Shown here: positions 8,701-17,105 of the stretch, piece after piece
How the letters are laid out: every line of letters starts with the position of its first letter
How positions within the stretch are numbered: position 1 is the stretch's first letter
DNA from: Limivivens sp934393555
GTDB taxonomy: Bacteria > Bacillota > Clostridia > Lachnospirales > Lachnospiraceae
Direction of reading: 5' to 3'
NCBI GenBank assembly: GCA_934393555.1
Contig: CAKRQP010000003.1
Location: forward strand, 7,627 to 71,626
DNA: 64,000 nt
Program-made: the position numbers and the translations under genes
The notes under the pieces: model-generated
Seen by the model: the letters and a program-made list of their open reading frames with translations, nothing else
Told to the model about the DNA's origin: nothing
Database searches by the model: none

Positions 8701-10272
8701 GATGATGTAAAGGCCTATGCGGGCCGGTCAGGCTGTGACATGCCGGACAAGGTCTGCCCGGTCTGTGGCGCAGATCTGAGAAAATCCGGTTTTGATATTC
8801 CTTTTGAGACCTTCCTTGGATTTAAAGGAAACAAAGAGCCGGATATTGACCTGAACTTCTCGGGAGACTATCAGGGCAATGCACACCGTTATACAGAGGT
8901 TATTTTCGGAAAAGGCCAGACCTTCCGTGCGGGTACGATCGCGACGGTGGCGGAAAAGACGGCTTTCGGTTATGTAAAGCATTATTTTGAGGATAAGGGA
9001 GAGCAGAAGCGGAACTGTGAGATCGGCCGTCTTTCCCAGGGCTGTGTGGGGGTACGCCGTTCTACGGGACAGCATCCCGGAGGAATCATCGTTCTTCCAC
9101 TGGGAGAAGAAATCCATTCCTTCACACCGGTACAGCATCCGGCGAATGATATGAAAACGGATATCATCACGACGCACTTTGACTATCATTCCATTGACCA
9201 TAACCTTCTGAAACTGGATATTCTGGGACACGATGATCCGACCATGATCCGTATGCTGGAGGATCTGACAGGACTGGATGCGAAAACCATCCCTCTTGAT
9301 GATAAAGAAGTGATGTCCCTTTTCCAGGATACACATGCACTGGGGATCACGCCGGATCAGATCGGCGGCTGTCCTCTGGGGGCTTTGGGTATTCCGGAGT
9401 TCGGTACGGATTTTGCCATGCAGATGCTTGTGGATACAAAACCGCAGAGCTTTTCGGATCTGGTCCGGATCGCCGGTCTGTCCCATGGTACCGACGTATG
9501 GCTGGGCAATGCCCAGACACTGATCCAGGAAGGAAAAGCAACGATTTCCACAGCCATCTGTACCCGTGATGATATCATGAGTTACCTGATCCAGCAGGGT
9601 CTGGAAAGTGAGCAGGCCTTCACCATCATGGAGAGTGTGCGAAAGGGTAAGGGACTGAAGCCGGAATGGGAAACAGAGATGAAGAAGCATGATGTACCGG
9701 ACTGGTATATCTGGTCCTGTAAAAAGATCAAATACATGTTCCCGAAGGCACATGCGGCAGCTTACGTTATGATGGCTTACCGGATTGCTTATTGTAAGGT
9801 GTTTTATCCGCTGGCGTATTATGCGGCGTATTTTTCCATCCGTGCATCGGCCTTCAGCTATGAACTGATGTGCCAGGGACAGGAGAAGCTTCTGTTTTAT
9901 ATGTCTCAATACGAGAAAAATATGGATCAGCTTTCCAACAAAGAGCAGGATGAATATAAGGATATGAAGGTTGTCCGGGAAATGTATGCCAGAGGCTTTG
10001 AGTTTCATCCGGTAGATATCTACCGGGCGGATTCTTCCAGGTTCCGTATCCTTGAGGGGAAACTGATGCCGGCACTCAATACCATTGAGGGTATGGGCGG
10101 AAACGCAGCGGAAACACTGGCAGAAGCGGCTAAACATGGAAGATTCCTTTCCAGGGATGATATCCGTCAGCGGACGGCAGTCAATGCCAAAACAGTAGAA
10201 CATCTGGCAGAGATGGGGCTCCTGGGCGACCTGCCGGAATCCAATCAGCTGTCAATCTTTGACTTTGCATAA
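5710..10272 (+). CDS. polC: DNA polymerase III alpha subunit, Gram-positive type (PolC)
   Basis: About 1520 residues from ATG 5710 after GAGGGA; a GTG at 5698 overlapping the ispG stop is an alternative. This is the replicative polymerase with built-in proofreading. Order: N-terminal domain (about 1-190), a Gly/Phe/Lys/Arg-rich linker (about 194-258), an OB fold, a PHP domain (HCHTKMSDMDG) split by a DEDDh exonuclease (FDLETTGFSP near 492, HNASFD near 577, HRAVDDAG near 635), and the polymerase palm with catalytic aspartates in KEPDIDLNFSGD near 1043. A CxxC pair set (CEECHYYD, CPVCGADL) gives the zinc module typical of PolC. The linker is longer and more biased than I expect for the family. 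Confidence 0.97.
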   Translation: MEKPFFDVFPTLEMNAELKNLFLVTKVTRVAMTRTRDFLKVYLSSEKLIRKKDIYQVENTIREQLFSGVPMTVKIIEKFSLSRQYTPEKLMDVYKDSILLELKEYSIFEFNLFRKADCVFENEDTLHLTLEETVISEGKGEELIRILEKIFTERCGMSLKIHVDYKEAVESKARRNGELKIQQEVEAILNRLPRAAGGEEQSFSGSKPEKAAAAESSSPKEAVSKDAPRENGGFSKGGFKGKGRFGGGDFNRPVRRSDNPDVVYGRDIEEEAIPIDQIQGEMGEVVIHGQLINLETRDIRNEKSILIFEVTDFTDTIMMKMFARTAQVPEILEGIQKGRFYKIKGVTTIDKFDSQLTIGSIVGMKKIPDFRPVRMDNSPEKRVELHCHTKMSDMDGVSDVEDIVKRAYAWGQPAIAITDHGVVQSFPAANHTLDSIDDAYRKQYQKEHPDVNKDELKKLVSPFKIIYGVEAYLLDDLRKPVENPQGQSLDSTYVVFDLETTGFSPVENRIIEIGAVKVENGRITEKFSTFVNPEVPIPFRIEELTGISDNMVLDAPVIEKVLPEFLQFCEGAVMVAHNASFDMSFIEENCRRQGLGREFTSVDTVELARFLLPNLHNAKLDTVAKALNISLENHHRAVDDAGCTAEIFVKFLQMLRERDASDLNAVNRLCKPSVDQIKRLRSHHAIILALNDTGRTNLYRLVSMAHLKYFSVGKSSRPCIPKSEYIKHREGLLIGSACEAGELYEAVREKRPEKEIIRLVNFYDYLEIQPLGNNRFMIGNEKLGIKDEKDLIEINKRIVRLGEQFQKPVVATCDVHFLNPEDEVYRRIIMASRGFSDADNQAPLYLRTTEEMLAEFWYLGSEKAEEVVITNTKKIADMVERIAPVRPDKCPPVIPDSDKTLREICYNSAHAMYGPELPKVVTERLERELNSIISNGFAVMYIIAQKLVWKSNDDGYLVGSRGSVGSSFVATMAGITEVNPLSPHYYCEECHYYDFDSDDVKAYAGRSGCDMPDKVCPVCGADLRKSGFDIPFETFLGFKGNKEPDIDLNFSGDYQGNAHRYTEVIFGKGQTFRAGTIATVAEKTAFGYVKHYFEDKGEQKRNCEIGRLSQGCVGVRRSTGQHPGGIIVLPLGEEIHSFTPVQHPANDMKTDIITTHFDYHSIDHNLLKLDILGHDDPTMIRMLEDLTGLDAKTIPLDDKEVMSLFQDTHALGITPDQIGGCPLGALGIPEFGTDFAMQMLVDTKPQSFSDLVRIAGLSHGTDVWLGNAQTLIQEGKATISTAICTRDDIMSYLIQQGLESEQAFTIMESVRKGKGLKPEWETEMKKHDVPDWYIWSCKKIKYMFPKAHAAAYVMMAYRIAYCKVFYPLAYYAAYFSIRASAFSYELMCQGQEKLLFYMSQYEKNMDQLSNKEQDEYKDMKVVREMYARGFEFHPVDIYRADSSRFRILEGKLMPALNTIEGMGGNAAETLAEAAKHGRFLSRDDIRQRTAVNAKTVEHLAEMGLLGDLPESNQLSIFDFA

Positions 10273-10285
10273 GGAGACGAGAACA

Positions 10286-11503
10286 ATGCGGACATTTGAA
10301 AAATCAACGAAACTGGATAACGTGTGCTATGACGTCCGGGGACCCGTAGTGGAAGAAGCAGACCGGATGATCGCGGATGGCATCCATATTTTGAAACTGA
10401 ATATCGGAAACCCGGCTCCCTTTGGTTTCACGGCGCCGGAGGAAGTGATCCGGGATATGATGCACAATCTTTCGGAAACGGAAGGCTATTCTGATTCCAA
10501 AGGTCTTTTTCCTGCCCGGAAAGCGATCATGCAGTACTGCCAGCTGAAGAAGATCCCGAATGTGGGGATCAATGATATTTACACGGGAAACGGAGTCAGC
10601 GAGCTGATCACCATGTCCATGCAGGGACTTCTGAATAACGGAGATGAGATCCTGATGCCGTCTCCGGATTATCCGCTCTGGACGGCGGCAGCCAATCTGG
10701 CAGGTGGTCATCCGGTCCATTATATGTGTGATGAGGCAGCCAACTGGTATCCGGATATGGACGATATCCGGAGCAAGATCACAGATAGGACAAAAGGGAT
10801 CGTGATCATCAATCCGAACAACCCTACCGGTGCGCTGTATCCGAGAGAGGTTCTGCAGGAGATCGTGGATATTGCCAGAGAGCATCAGCTGATCATTTTT
10901 GCCGATGAGATCTATGACCGCCTGGTTATGGACGGTGAAGAGCATATTTCCATTGCTTCCCTGGCGCCGGATCTTTTCTGCGTCACATTGAACGGACTTT
11001 CCAAATCGCATCGGATCGCCGGTTTCCGTGTCGGCTGGATGTGCCTGAGCGGAGACAAATCTTACGCAAAGGGTTATATTGAAGGGCTGAATATGCTGGC
11101 ATCCATGCGGCTTTGCTCCAATGTGCCGGCACAGTCCATCGTGCAGACGGCTCTGGGCGGTTATCAGAGCTCCGATGAACTTCTGCTTCCGGGAGGAAGG
11201 ATCTACGAGCAGCGGGAATTCATTTATCATGCGCTGAACCGGATCCCGGGAATCTCTGCGGTAAAACCGAAAGCGGCTTTTTATATTTTCCCGAAGATCG
11301 ATACAGCCATGTATAACATTCACAACGATGAGCAGTTTGTACTGGATTTTCTCAGAAAGGAAAAGGTGCTGCTGGTCCACGGAGGCGGTTTCAACTGGCC
11401 GGAACCGGATCATTTCCGGGTGGTATATCTTCCGAGAGTGGGAGAACTCGAGGAAGCAATGGAAAAGCTGGAGCATTTCCTGAAGCATTACCGGCAGAAA
11501 TAA
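10286..11503 (+). CDS. Class I/II PLP aminotransferase, AlaT-like
   Basis: 405 residues from ATG 10286, preceded by AAGGAGA; it starts 13 bases after polC ends, so it is probably read from the same transcript. The PLP lysine lies in LNGLSKSHRIAGFRVGW, the cofactor-binding NPNNPTGALY and the aspartate of FADEIYDRLVM are present, and the C-terminal arginine region FRVVYLPR is kept. This pattern is closest to the AlaA/YugH group that makes alanine from pyruvate and glutamate. Aspartate or aromatic specificity cannot be excluded from sequence alone. Confidence 0.88.
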   Translation: MRTFEKSTKLDNVCYDVRGPVVEEADRMIADGIHILKLNIGNPAPFGFTAPEEVIRDMMHNLSETEGYSDSKGLFPARKAIMQYCQLKKIPNVGINDIYTGNGVSELITMSMQGLLNNGDEILMPSPDYPLWTAAANLAGGHPVHYMCDEAANWYPDMDDIRSKITDRTKGIVIINPNNPTGALYPREVLQEIVDIAREHQLIIFADEIYDRLVMDGEEHISIASLAPDLFCVTLNGLSKSHRIAGFRVGWMCLSGDKSYAKGYIEGLNMLASMRLCSNVPAQSIVQTALGGYQSSDELLLPGGRIYEQREFIYHALNRIPGISAVKPKAAFYIFPKIDTAMYNIHNDEQFVLDFLRKEKVLLVHGGGFNWPEPDHFRVVYLPRVGELEEAMEKLEHFLKHYRQK

Positions 11504-11527
11504 AGACATACGAGGCAGAGACAAGAA

Positions 11528-12025
11528 ATGTTTGAACGTTTTTTTCCCGATGCGTATATGGAATCCACGTATGCCATCGACTTTGAAAAATTATATCAGG
11601 AAGGGATCCGTGGGGTTATTTTTGATATCGATAATACACTGGTGCCCCATGGAGCACCGGCGGATGAACGGGCAGTAAAGCTTTTTGAACGGCTTCGGGC
11701 TATCGGTCTTGATTACTGCCTGATCTCCAATAACCAGCTTCCGAGGGTGAAGCCTTTTGCAGATGCGGTGCAGGCAAAGTTTGTGGAGGATGCGCATAAG
11801 CCTTCCAGAAAGAATTATCTGAAAGCCATGGAACTGATGCATACGGATCTGAATTCCTGTATTTTTGTGGGAGATCAGATCTTTACGGATGTCTACGGAG
11901 CCAGGCGCTGCGGCATGCGTACGATCCTGGTAAAACCGCTTCATCCCAGGGAGGAGATCCAGATCGTTCTCAAGCGTTATCTGGAGAAGATCGTGCTATA
12001 TTTTTATCAGAAAGAAAAAAGATAG
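11528..12025 (+). CDS. YqeG-family HAD phosphatase
   Basis: 165 residues, starting 24 bases after the aminotransferase. HAD motif I is DIDNTLVPHG (nucleophile and acid/base aspartates), motif II is the SNNQ segment and motif IV is VGDQIFTDVYGA. Proteins of this length and pattern are the YqeG family (HAD superfamily IIIA). Relatives dephosphorylate phosphatidylglycerol phosphate in plants and yeast, so a role in phospholipid synthesis is plausible, but that transfer to bacteria is inference. Last gene of the polC transcript. Confidence 0.85.
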   Translation: MFERFFPDAYMESTYAIDFEKLYQEGIRGVIFDIDNTLVPHGAPADERAVKLFERLRAIGLDYCLISNNQLPRVKPFADAVQAKFVEDAHKPSRKNYLKAMELMHTDLNSCIFVGDQIFTDVYGARRCGMRTILVKPLHPREEIQIVLKRYLEKIVLYFYQKEKR

Positions 12026-12056
12026 GTGTGTTTTTTCGAGAAATGATAAAAAATAG

Positions 12057-12085
12057 TTGAAAAAGAGGATAACATAGTATAAAAT
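12057..12085 (+). promoter_or_regulatory. Promoter and leader of efp
   Basis: TTGAAA (12057-12062), 17-bp spacer, TAAAAT (12080-12085). The roughly 80-base leader contains an 8-bp hairpin (GTAGCTGC at 12113-12120 with GCAGTTAC at 12131-12138). Confidence 0.75.
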
Positions 12086-12172
12086 AGGGTAGATTGAGTT
12101 ACAAGCAAGAACGTAGCTGCAAAGTGTCGAGCAGTTACGGAAGAACGGATTTTGTAAGGAGGAAAAAATCAG

Positions 12173-12730
12173 ATGATTTCAGCAGGAGATTTTAGAAACG
12201 GCGTTACACTGGAGATTGAGGGCCAGATCTTTCAGATCATTGAGTTCCAGCATGTAAAACCGGGAAAAGGTGCCGCATTTGTCCGCACAAAATTAAAAAA
12301 TATCATCAACGGCGGTGTGGTTGAGAAAACCTTCCGTCCGACTGAAAAATTCCCGACCGCACGTATCGACCGTGTAGATATGCAGTATCTGTACAGCGAT
12401 GGTGATCTGTATCACTTCATGAACGTGGAGAACTACGACCAGATCGCACTGAATGCAGATGCTATTGGTGATTCTCTGAAATTTGTAAAAGAGAACGAGA
12501 TGGTAAAGATCTGCTCCACCAAGGGTGAGGTTTTTGCAGTAGAGCCGCCTCTCTTCGTAGAGCTTGAGATCACCGAGACTGAGCCGGGCTTCAAGGGCGA
12601 TACCGCACAGGGCGCTTCCAAACCGGCAACTGTTGAGACCGGTGCTACCGTAAACGTTCCGCTGTTCGTTGAGATCGGCGACAAGATCAAGATCGATACC
12701 AGAACTGGTGAGTATCTCTCCCGTGTTTGA
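12173..12730 (+). CDS. efp: Elongation factor P
   Basis: 185 residues, the standard length, with a strong TAAGGAGG ribosome site. It opens with MISAGDFRNGVTLEIEGQ and contains KPGKGAAFVRTKLKN, the loop that carries the modified lysine in many bacteria. Three beta-barrel domains end in GDKIKIDTRTGEYLSRV. EF-P relieves ribosomes stalled at proline runs. No modification enzymes (EpmA/B, YmfI) are nearby. Own promoter and terminator make it monocistronic. Confidence 0.98.
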   Translation: MISAGDFRNGVTLEIEGQIFQIIEFQHVKPGKGAAFVRTKLKNIINGGVVEKTFRPTEKFPTARIDRVDMQYLYSDGDLYHFMNVENYDQIALNADAIGDSLKFVKENEMVKICSTKGEVFAVEPPLFVELEITETEPGFKGDTAQGASKPATVETGATVNVPLFVEIGDKIKIDTRTGEYLSRV

Positions 12731-12753
12731 TCGATTTCATATGTAACAATGAC

Positions 12754-12785
12754 AGCCCGGGCTTTTTGCCCGGGCTTCTTTTATA
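12754..12785 (+). terminator. Intrinsic terminator of efp
   Basis: Perfect 9-bp stem AGCCCGGGC/GCCCGGGCT (12754-12762, 12768-12776) with a T loop and a following T-rich tract. Confidence 0.92.
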
Positions 12786-12814
12786 TAAAAAGGCTTAATC
12801 GTTTACGAAAAAGC

Positions 12815-12843
12815 TTGACGAGGGTAAAAACAACGCTTATAGT
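12815..12843 (+). promoter_or_regulatory. Promoter of the secreted beta-rich protein
   Basis: TTGACG (12815-12820), 17-bp spacer, TATAGT (12838-12843), about 60 bases before the start codon. Confidence 0.75.
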
Positions 12844-12904
12844 AAAGTTATCAACAGGTACTGCAGGAAGGATAAAAGAGAAAAAGTAAAGGAGAGAAAA
12901 ATTT

Positions 12905-13669
12905 ATGGAAAAGAGAAAAAAGCTTTATCTTGCTGTACTGATGGCACTGTTTACCATGATGCTTGGAATGAACGCTATGGCAGCGACGAAAGTGGTAACC
13001 ATGAAGCCAAACAAACTCTATACTGTAAACCGGACAAGCTATGATGATCTGACTTATCATAAGTTTAAAGTTTCCAAACCTGGATATATTACGGTATATG
13101 GTTATAGCTACAGTATCTACAGTAACAATAAATATTCCTTGGGTGTTCGGCTTTATAACAGCAGAAAGAAACCGCTGGAACAGTACGAGACTTCTATGAG
13201 TGCATACAGCAAACCGGCATATAAGACTTTTTATGCCGTAAAACAAGGAACTTACTATCTTGGAGTCAAAGATAAGAATTACAAGTTGAAATATAGCTTT
13301 ACACCGGTAAAAGACAGAAGCGGCGCAAGCCAGGCAAAGGCTGTGACTGTAAACAGAAATAAAAAGGGTATTGGTCTTTTGACTGCAGGTGAAAAAGGAA
13401 CGAAGACGGACTGGTTTAAAATCCGTCTTACCAGAAAACAGAAAGTAACTTTTACCTTCACTGCAAGAGCAAATGATCATCTTCGTTTGCAGATCGTTCC
13501 GGCGGATCCTAAACTGTTTATCTGGGGATCTTCTATCTATGCGAAGAATACGACAGAAAAAGTATCGACAAAGGATGCTTTTCCGGCGGGAACCTACTAT
13601 ATCAAGATCAATCGGATGATGAGCGGTGATAAGGATACTTCCGGATATTACAGCTTCAGCTGGAAATAA
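12905..13669 (+). CDS. Secreted protein with two beta-sandwich (PPC-like) halves
   Basis: 254 residues; start after GGAGAGAAAAATTT. Residues 1-27 form a signal peptide ending NAMA. The mature part is basic and tyrosine-rich and seems to hold two similar beta-sandwich halves of about 100 residues. Each has the pattern seen in bacterial pre-peptidase C-terminal domains: a YHKFKVSKPGYITVYGYS-type or DWFKIRLTRKQKVTFTF-type strand early and a GTYYLGVKD or GTYYIKINR strand late. Such domains often ride on secreted proteases, but no catalytic domain is present here. The assignment to PPC is by pattern only. Own promoter and terminator; function unknown. Confidence 0.75.
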   Translation: MEKRKKLYLAVLMALFTMMLGMNAMAATKVVTMKPNKLYTVNRTSYDDLTYHKFKVSKPGYITVYGYSYSIYSNNKYSLGVRLYNSRKKPLEQYETSMSAYSKPAYKTFYAVKQGTYYLGVKDKNYKLKYSFTPVKDRSGASQAKAVTVNRNKKGIGLLTAGEKGTKTDWFKIRLTRKQKVTFTFTARANDHLRLQIVPADPKLFIWGSSIYAKNTTEKVSTKDAFPAGTYYIKINRMMSGDKDTSGYYSFSWK

Positions 13670-13717
13670 AAGATAAAATGCAGTACCTGTAAAAAATGAC
13701 GAAATGACATGTGAAAG

Positions 13718-13752
13718 AGCAGAAGAATAGCGAATGCTTCTTCTGCTTTTTT
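13718..13752 (+). terminator. Intrinsic terminator
   Basis: Perfect 10-bp stem AGCAGAAGAA/TTCTTCTGCT (13718-13727, 13738-13747) followed by T6. Confidence 0.9.
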
Positions 13753-13820
13753 GTATGTTTTCACTGAAAAAATCATCTGATTTTCATAGGGACAAAAATA
13801 TTTTTCGGCAGCCCTGGACC

Positions 13821-13849
13821 TTGCAAATGAGAGAAAATCATGCTATCCT
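13821..13849 (+). promoter_or_regulatory. Candidate promoter of the DUF5688 gene
   Basis: TTGCAA (13821-13826), 17-bp spacer, TATCCT (13844-13849). Nothing else is evident in the roughly 300-base gap from 13670 to 13966 beyond this and the terminator. Confidence 0.5.
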
Positions 13850-13966
13850 TATCCCATCATTTCTGAATGGATTCTTTTTATCGGTGCATTCGCACAAATT
13901 TTCCAACAGCAGCTGTCAACACAGGTATCACTGGCCGTATTCTGCGGCAGAAGAAAGGATGATTCT

Positions 13967-14851
13967 TTGAATTATAATGTATTTGGAAACGAGGTAAAGC
14001 AGGAAGTGGAGAAGCTTCTGGGTTCAGAGGTGCGTGTGGAACTGCGCCAGATCACCAAGAATAATGGGATCATACTGGAAGGGCTCTGTATTCTTGAAAA
14101 GGGTAGCTATGTATCTCCGACGATCTATCTGGAGGATTTTTACCGGGAGTATAAGGATGGAGTGAGTCTGAAGGAGATTGCCGGCAGAATTTACGATATT
14201 TATGAGAAACGCTGCAGAAACATTCCTTTTTCCCTGGAATATTTTCTTGATTTTGAAAAGATCAAAGAGAATATCTTCTGCAAGCTGGTCAATCGGGAAA
14301 TGAACCAGGAACTTCTCAGAGATGTACCGAGTGTTTCCTTTCTGGATCTTTCAGTTGTTTTTATCTGTGCCGTGAAAAATGAAGAATTTGGAAACGGCAG
14401 TGTGCTGATCCGTGAGGAACATCGGAAACACTGGAAGGTTTCGAAGGAGCTTCTCTATGAATATGCCAGAGAAAATACCTTCCGTCTCAGACCATTCGAA
14501 CTGAAGAGCATGGAAGAACTGATTGAAGATCTGGTAGAACCGGAGGAACGAAATCTTTTAAAAGAGATTCCGATGTATGTACTTTCAAACAGGGACCGGG
14601 TTTTCGGGGCAGCGGGGATCCTGTATGACCGGATCTTAAGCAGTGCGGGAGCAAGACTTGAGGAGGATTTTTATGTGCTTCCCAGCAGTGTCCATGAAGT
14701 GATCCTTGTCCCAGGGCATGTGGCAGGAAGTGAAAAAGAACTTCATACGATGGTCCATGAAGTGAATCATACACAGGTGGAACCGGAAGAAGTGCTTTCA
14801 GAAAATGTATACCATTATGACAGGAAGAAACACTGCCTTTCCATTTGCTGA
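13967..14851 (+). CDS. DUF5688 family protein
   Basis: 294 residues from a TTG start with GAAAGGATG upstream. The N-terminal half (KNNGIILEGLCILEKG, SPTIYLEDFYREYKDG) and especially the tail, in which EVNHTQVEPEEVLSENVYHY is followed by a charged end, fit the DUF5688 family as I know it from gut Lachnospiraceae. There is no signal peptide or membrane segment, so it is cytoplasmic. No catalytic motif is apparent. The family's function is unknown and many genomes carry several copies. It stands alone between a terminator and the tRNA promoter. Confidence 0.8.
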   Translation: MNYNVFGNEVKQEVEKLLGSEVRVELRQITKNNGIILEGLCILEKGSYVSPTIYLEDFYREYKDGVSLKEIAGRIYDIYEKRCRNIPFSLEYFLDFEKIKENIFCKLVNREMNQELLRDVPSVSFLDLSVVFICAVKNEEFGNGSVLIREEHRKHWKVSKELLYEYARENTFRLRPFELKSMEELIEDLVEPEERNLLKEIPMYVLSNRDRVFGAAGILYDRILSSAGARLEEDFYVLPSSVHEVILVPGHVAGSEKELHTMVHEVNHTQVEPEEVLSENVYHYDRKKHCLSIC

Positions 14852-14905
14852 ATAACAGACTTTCCGGCTGTTTTGAACAAAATCGAAGAAATTTCACATA
14901 AAAAT

Positions 14906-14934
14906 TTGACATTTTCCAAAAGGTGTGGTATGAT
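14906..14934 (+). promoter_or_regulatory. Promoter of tRNA-Arg
   Basis: TTGACA (14906-14911), 17-bp spacer, TATGAT (14929-14934), about 80 bases before the mature tRNA. Confidence 0.8.
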
Positions 14935-15013
14935 AGCATCGTTGTTGAGCCGGGGAGAATGATCCGGATAAATCAATAATGTATGCAGGAAAGAAACTTG
15001 CATAGCTGTATGC

Positions 15014-15086
15014 GCACTCGTAGCTCAGGGGATAGAGCAGTGGTTTCCGGTACCACGTGTCGGGGGTTCGAATCCCTCCGGGTGTG
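15014..15086 (+). tRNA. tRNA-Arg (anticodon CCG)
   Basis: 73 bases fold as a complete cloverleaf: acceptor GCACTCG with CGGGTGT (G1 opposite U72 and one internal G-U), D stem GCTC/GAGC, anticodon stem GTGGT/ACCAC around TTCCGGT, five-base variable loop, and T stem GGGGG/CCCTC around TTCGAAT. Anticodon CCG reads CGG. The CCA end is not encoded. A T6 run follows at 15088. Confidence 0.93.
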
Positions 15087-15212
15087 CTTTTTTGTATATG
15101 TAAATTTATTTCCGTAAGCAACGAGTCAAGCAGCCTGAGGTACAGGATTTTGCCGGCGTTTTTTGGTTTTACCGGCTTTTCTGCGAAACAACACCGAATG
15201 GAGGTATGTACA

Positions 15213-16214
15213 GTGGATGACTTTAGAGAATGGCTTTCAGATAATCTGAGATATATCTTACTGGGTCTGGCGATCATCATTGTTCTGGTAATTGCGTTTT
15301 TTGCAGTAAGATTTGTGTCTGACCGTCTGGGAGACAGCAGTGATAACGGACAGACGGAGGCAGTGACAGAAGCACCGGCATCTGAGACGACGGCAGCGTC
15401 GGAAACGGAAGCAGTGACGGAGACAGAGAGCGCAGCGGATAGCAGTGCTGCACTTCAGACAGACAATGCCGCTGTCCAGGAAGCAGTAACCCAGTATTAT
15501 AATGCAGTGGCAGCCAAGGATTTTGATACCCTTCAGAATCTTGGAGATGTGGTTGGCGATACCGACAGAGATAAGATCAATTCCAATCCCATTGAAAGCT
15601 ATAACAATATTTCTGTGTATTATAAGCAGGGGCTTACGGATGGCTCCTATAACGTTTATGTTTATTATGAGGCCAAGCTGCCGAACATCGAACAGCTGGT
15701 ACCCAGTCTCGGAAATCTTTATCTGTCAACGAAGGAGGATGGAACCCTTTATGTGGTAAATCCCAGTTCTGATCAGCAGGTTTCCGATTTTATGGAACAG
15801 GCTAAGAATGACAGTAATGTGCAGGAACTGATCGCGAAGACCAACAGTGAGTATCAGGCAGTGCTGGATTCCAACAGCGATCTGCAGGCTATGATCGCCA
15901 AGATGAAGCAGCCGGAGACAGAGCTTGATATTCCGGATGCCAGCTCTGTAGATACGGATGTCAGCACTTCAGTGACGGTTACAGAAGACTTGAATGTACG
16001 GGCAGATTCCAGAGCAGATTCTGATCTGGTTGGAGTTCTGATCCCTGGTCAGACGGTGACGAGACTGGCAGTTCTGGACAATGGCTGGTCAAAGATCCGT
16101 TTTGATGACGGAGCAGGAACGGTAGTAGAGGGATATGTGCTGAGTGAGTATCTCCAGGCAGATGGTGAGGCATCGGCTTCCTCTGATGCAGGAACAGGTA
16201 GTGATCAGCAGTAA
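15213..16214 (+). CDS. Membrane-anchored protein with C-terminal bacterial SH3 domain
   Basis: 333 residues from a GTG at 15213, which sits 7 bases after GGAGGT; longer in-frame starts would run into the tRNA. A single membrane helix (about 12-36, ILLGLAIIIVLVIAFFAVRF) is followed by a Thr/Ala/Glu linker (about 45-85), a globular part with a TQYYNAVAAKDFDTLQNLGD opening that resembles small lumenal ligand-binding folds, and an SH3 type 3 domain (about 255-320: DLNVRADSRADSDLVGVLIPG ... GWSKIRFDDG). Bacterial SH3 domains usually bind peptidoglycan or peptides, so an envelope role is likely. Its terminator is strong; the tRNA promoter may supply transcription. Confidence 0.8.
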   Translation: MDDFREWLSDNLRYILLGLAIIIVLVIAFFAVRFVSDRLGDSSDNGQTEAVTEAPASETTAASETEAVTETESAADSSAALQTDNAAVQEAVTQYYNAVAAKDFDTLQNLGDVVGDTDRDKINSNPIESYNNISVYYKQGLTDGSYNVYVYYEAKLPNIEQLVPSLGNLYLSTKEDGTLYVVNPSSDQQVSDFMEQAKNDSNVQELIAKTNSEYQAVLDSNSDLQAMIAKMKQPETELDIPDASSVDTDVSTSVTVTEDLNVRADSRADSDLVGVLIPGQTVTRLAVLDNGWSKIRFDDGAGTVVEGYVLSEYLQADGEASASSDAGTGSDQQ

Positions 16215-16224
16215 GAATGTTAGA

Positions 16225-16254
16225 ACGCCGTGCAGGTTTGCACGGCGTTTTTTT
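16225..16254 (+). terminator. Intrinsic terminator
   Basis: Perfect 9-bp stem ACGCCGTGC/GCACGGCGT (16225-16233, 16240-16248) followed by T7. Confidence 0.93.
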
Positions 16255-16280
16255 CCAAAAGGATTATGGAAGGAAAGAAA

Positions 16281-17105
16281 ATGGAACAGAAAAAGAGCCG
16301 TTTGGAACAGGAATTTGAAAAGAGAGAAAAGGGCCAGCTGGTAAGACTGAATAAATTCATCAGTGAGTCCGGTCTCTGCTCCAGAAGGGAGGCGGACCGG
16401 CTGATCGAGGCCGGTCGTGTCCTGGTAGATGGGATGGTGGCTGTGTCCGGTCAGAAGGTTTCGGAAACCCAGGAGATTCTGGTGGACGGAAAGCGCATTT
16501 CAAAAGAAGAAGAAATGGTGCTCCTGGCGGTAAATAAACCCAGAGGAGTTGTATGTACCACCGATAAACGCTGGGGCGACCAGACCGTCGAGGAACTGAT
16601 ACACTACCCGAAAAGAGTTTTTTATATGGGACGTCTGGATAAGGATTCTCAGGGACTGCTTCTCATGACAAATAATGGAGAGATCCTGAATAAAATGATG
16701 AGAGCAGGAAATTATCATGAAAAAGAGTATCTGGTCCGTGTGGACCGGACTGTGACTGCTGAGTTTCTGGATGGAATGGCAAAAGGCGGGATACCGGTGC
16801 AGGATCAGCTGACAAGACCTTGCGAAGTGGAAAAGACAGGCGACAAGACATTCCGGATCATCCTGACTCAGGGACTGAACCGGCAGATCCGCAGGATGTG
16901 TGAATATTTTGGATATCAGGTTGTAAAACTGAAAAGGATCCGCATTATGAACATCACGCTTGGAGACCTTCCGTCAGGAAGTTACCGGGAGGTGAGCCGT
17001 GAGGAACAGGAGGAGCTTTACAGAAGGATCCAGGGCTCCACAAACCAGCCCTTTGGAAAAAATAAAGGCAGGAGAGAAGAATGGAAGAAAAAAGACAGCG
17101 AATGA
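16281..17105 (+). CDS. Pseudouridine synthase, RluB/RluE/RluF family
   Basis: 274 residues from ATG 16281, spaced 7 bases from GGAAGGA; an ATG at 16266 overlaps that site. An S4 RNA-binding domain (about 20-75, RLNKFISESGLCSRREADRL) precedes the catalytic domain with NKPRGVVCTT and the catalytic aspartate in MGRLDKDSQGLLLMTNNG, and the typical LTQGLNRQIRRMCEYFGY. The family isomerises uridines in 23S rRNA; the RLDKDSQGLLLMTN form is closest to RluF. It overlaps ligA by 25 bases, so the two are translationally linked. Confidence 0.92.
   Translation: MEQKKSRLEQEFEKREKGQLVRLNKFISESGLCSRREADRLIEAGRVLVDGMVAVSGQKVSETQEILVDGKRISKEEEMVLLAVNKPRGVVCTTDKRWGDQTVEELIHYPKRVFYMGRLDKDSQGLLLMTNNGEILNKMMRAGNYHEKEYLVRVDRTVTAEFLDGMAKGGIPVQDQLTRPCEVEKTGDKTFRIILTQGLNRQIRRMCEYFGYQVVKLKRIRIMNITLGDLPSGSYREVSREEQEELYRRIQGSTNQPFGKNKGRREEWKKKDSE

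Noticed and set aside
8728..10203. Long minus-strand open frames opposite polC
   Set aside because: They overlap conserved polymerase domains completely and resemble no protein family.
15057..15212. N-terminal extension of the SH3-domain gene into the tRNA
   Set aside because: The longer frame begins inside tRNA-Arg. A GTG with a well-spaced GGAGGT at 15213 places a normal N-terminus just before the membrane helix.
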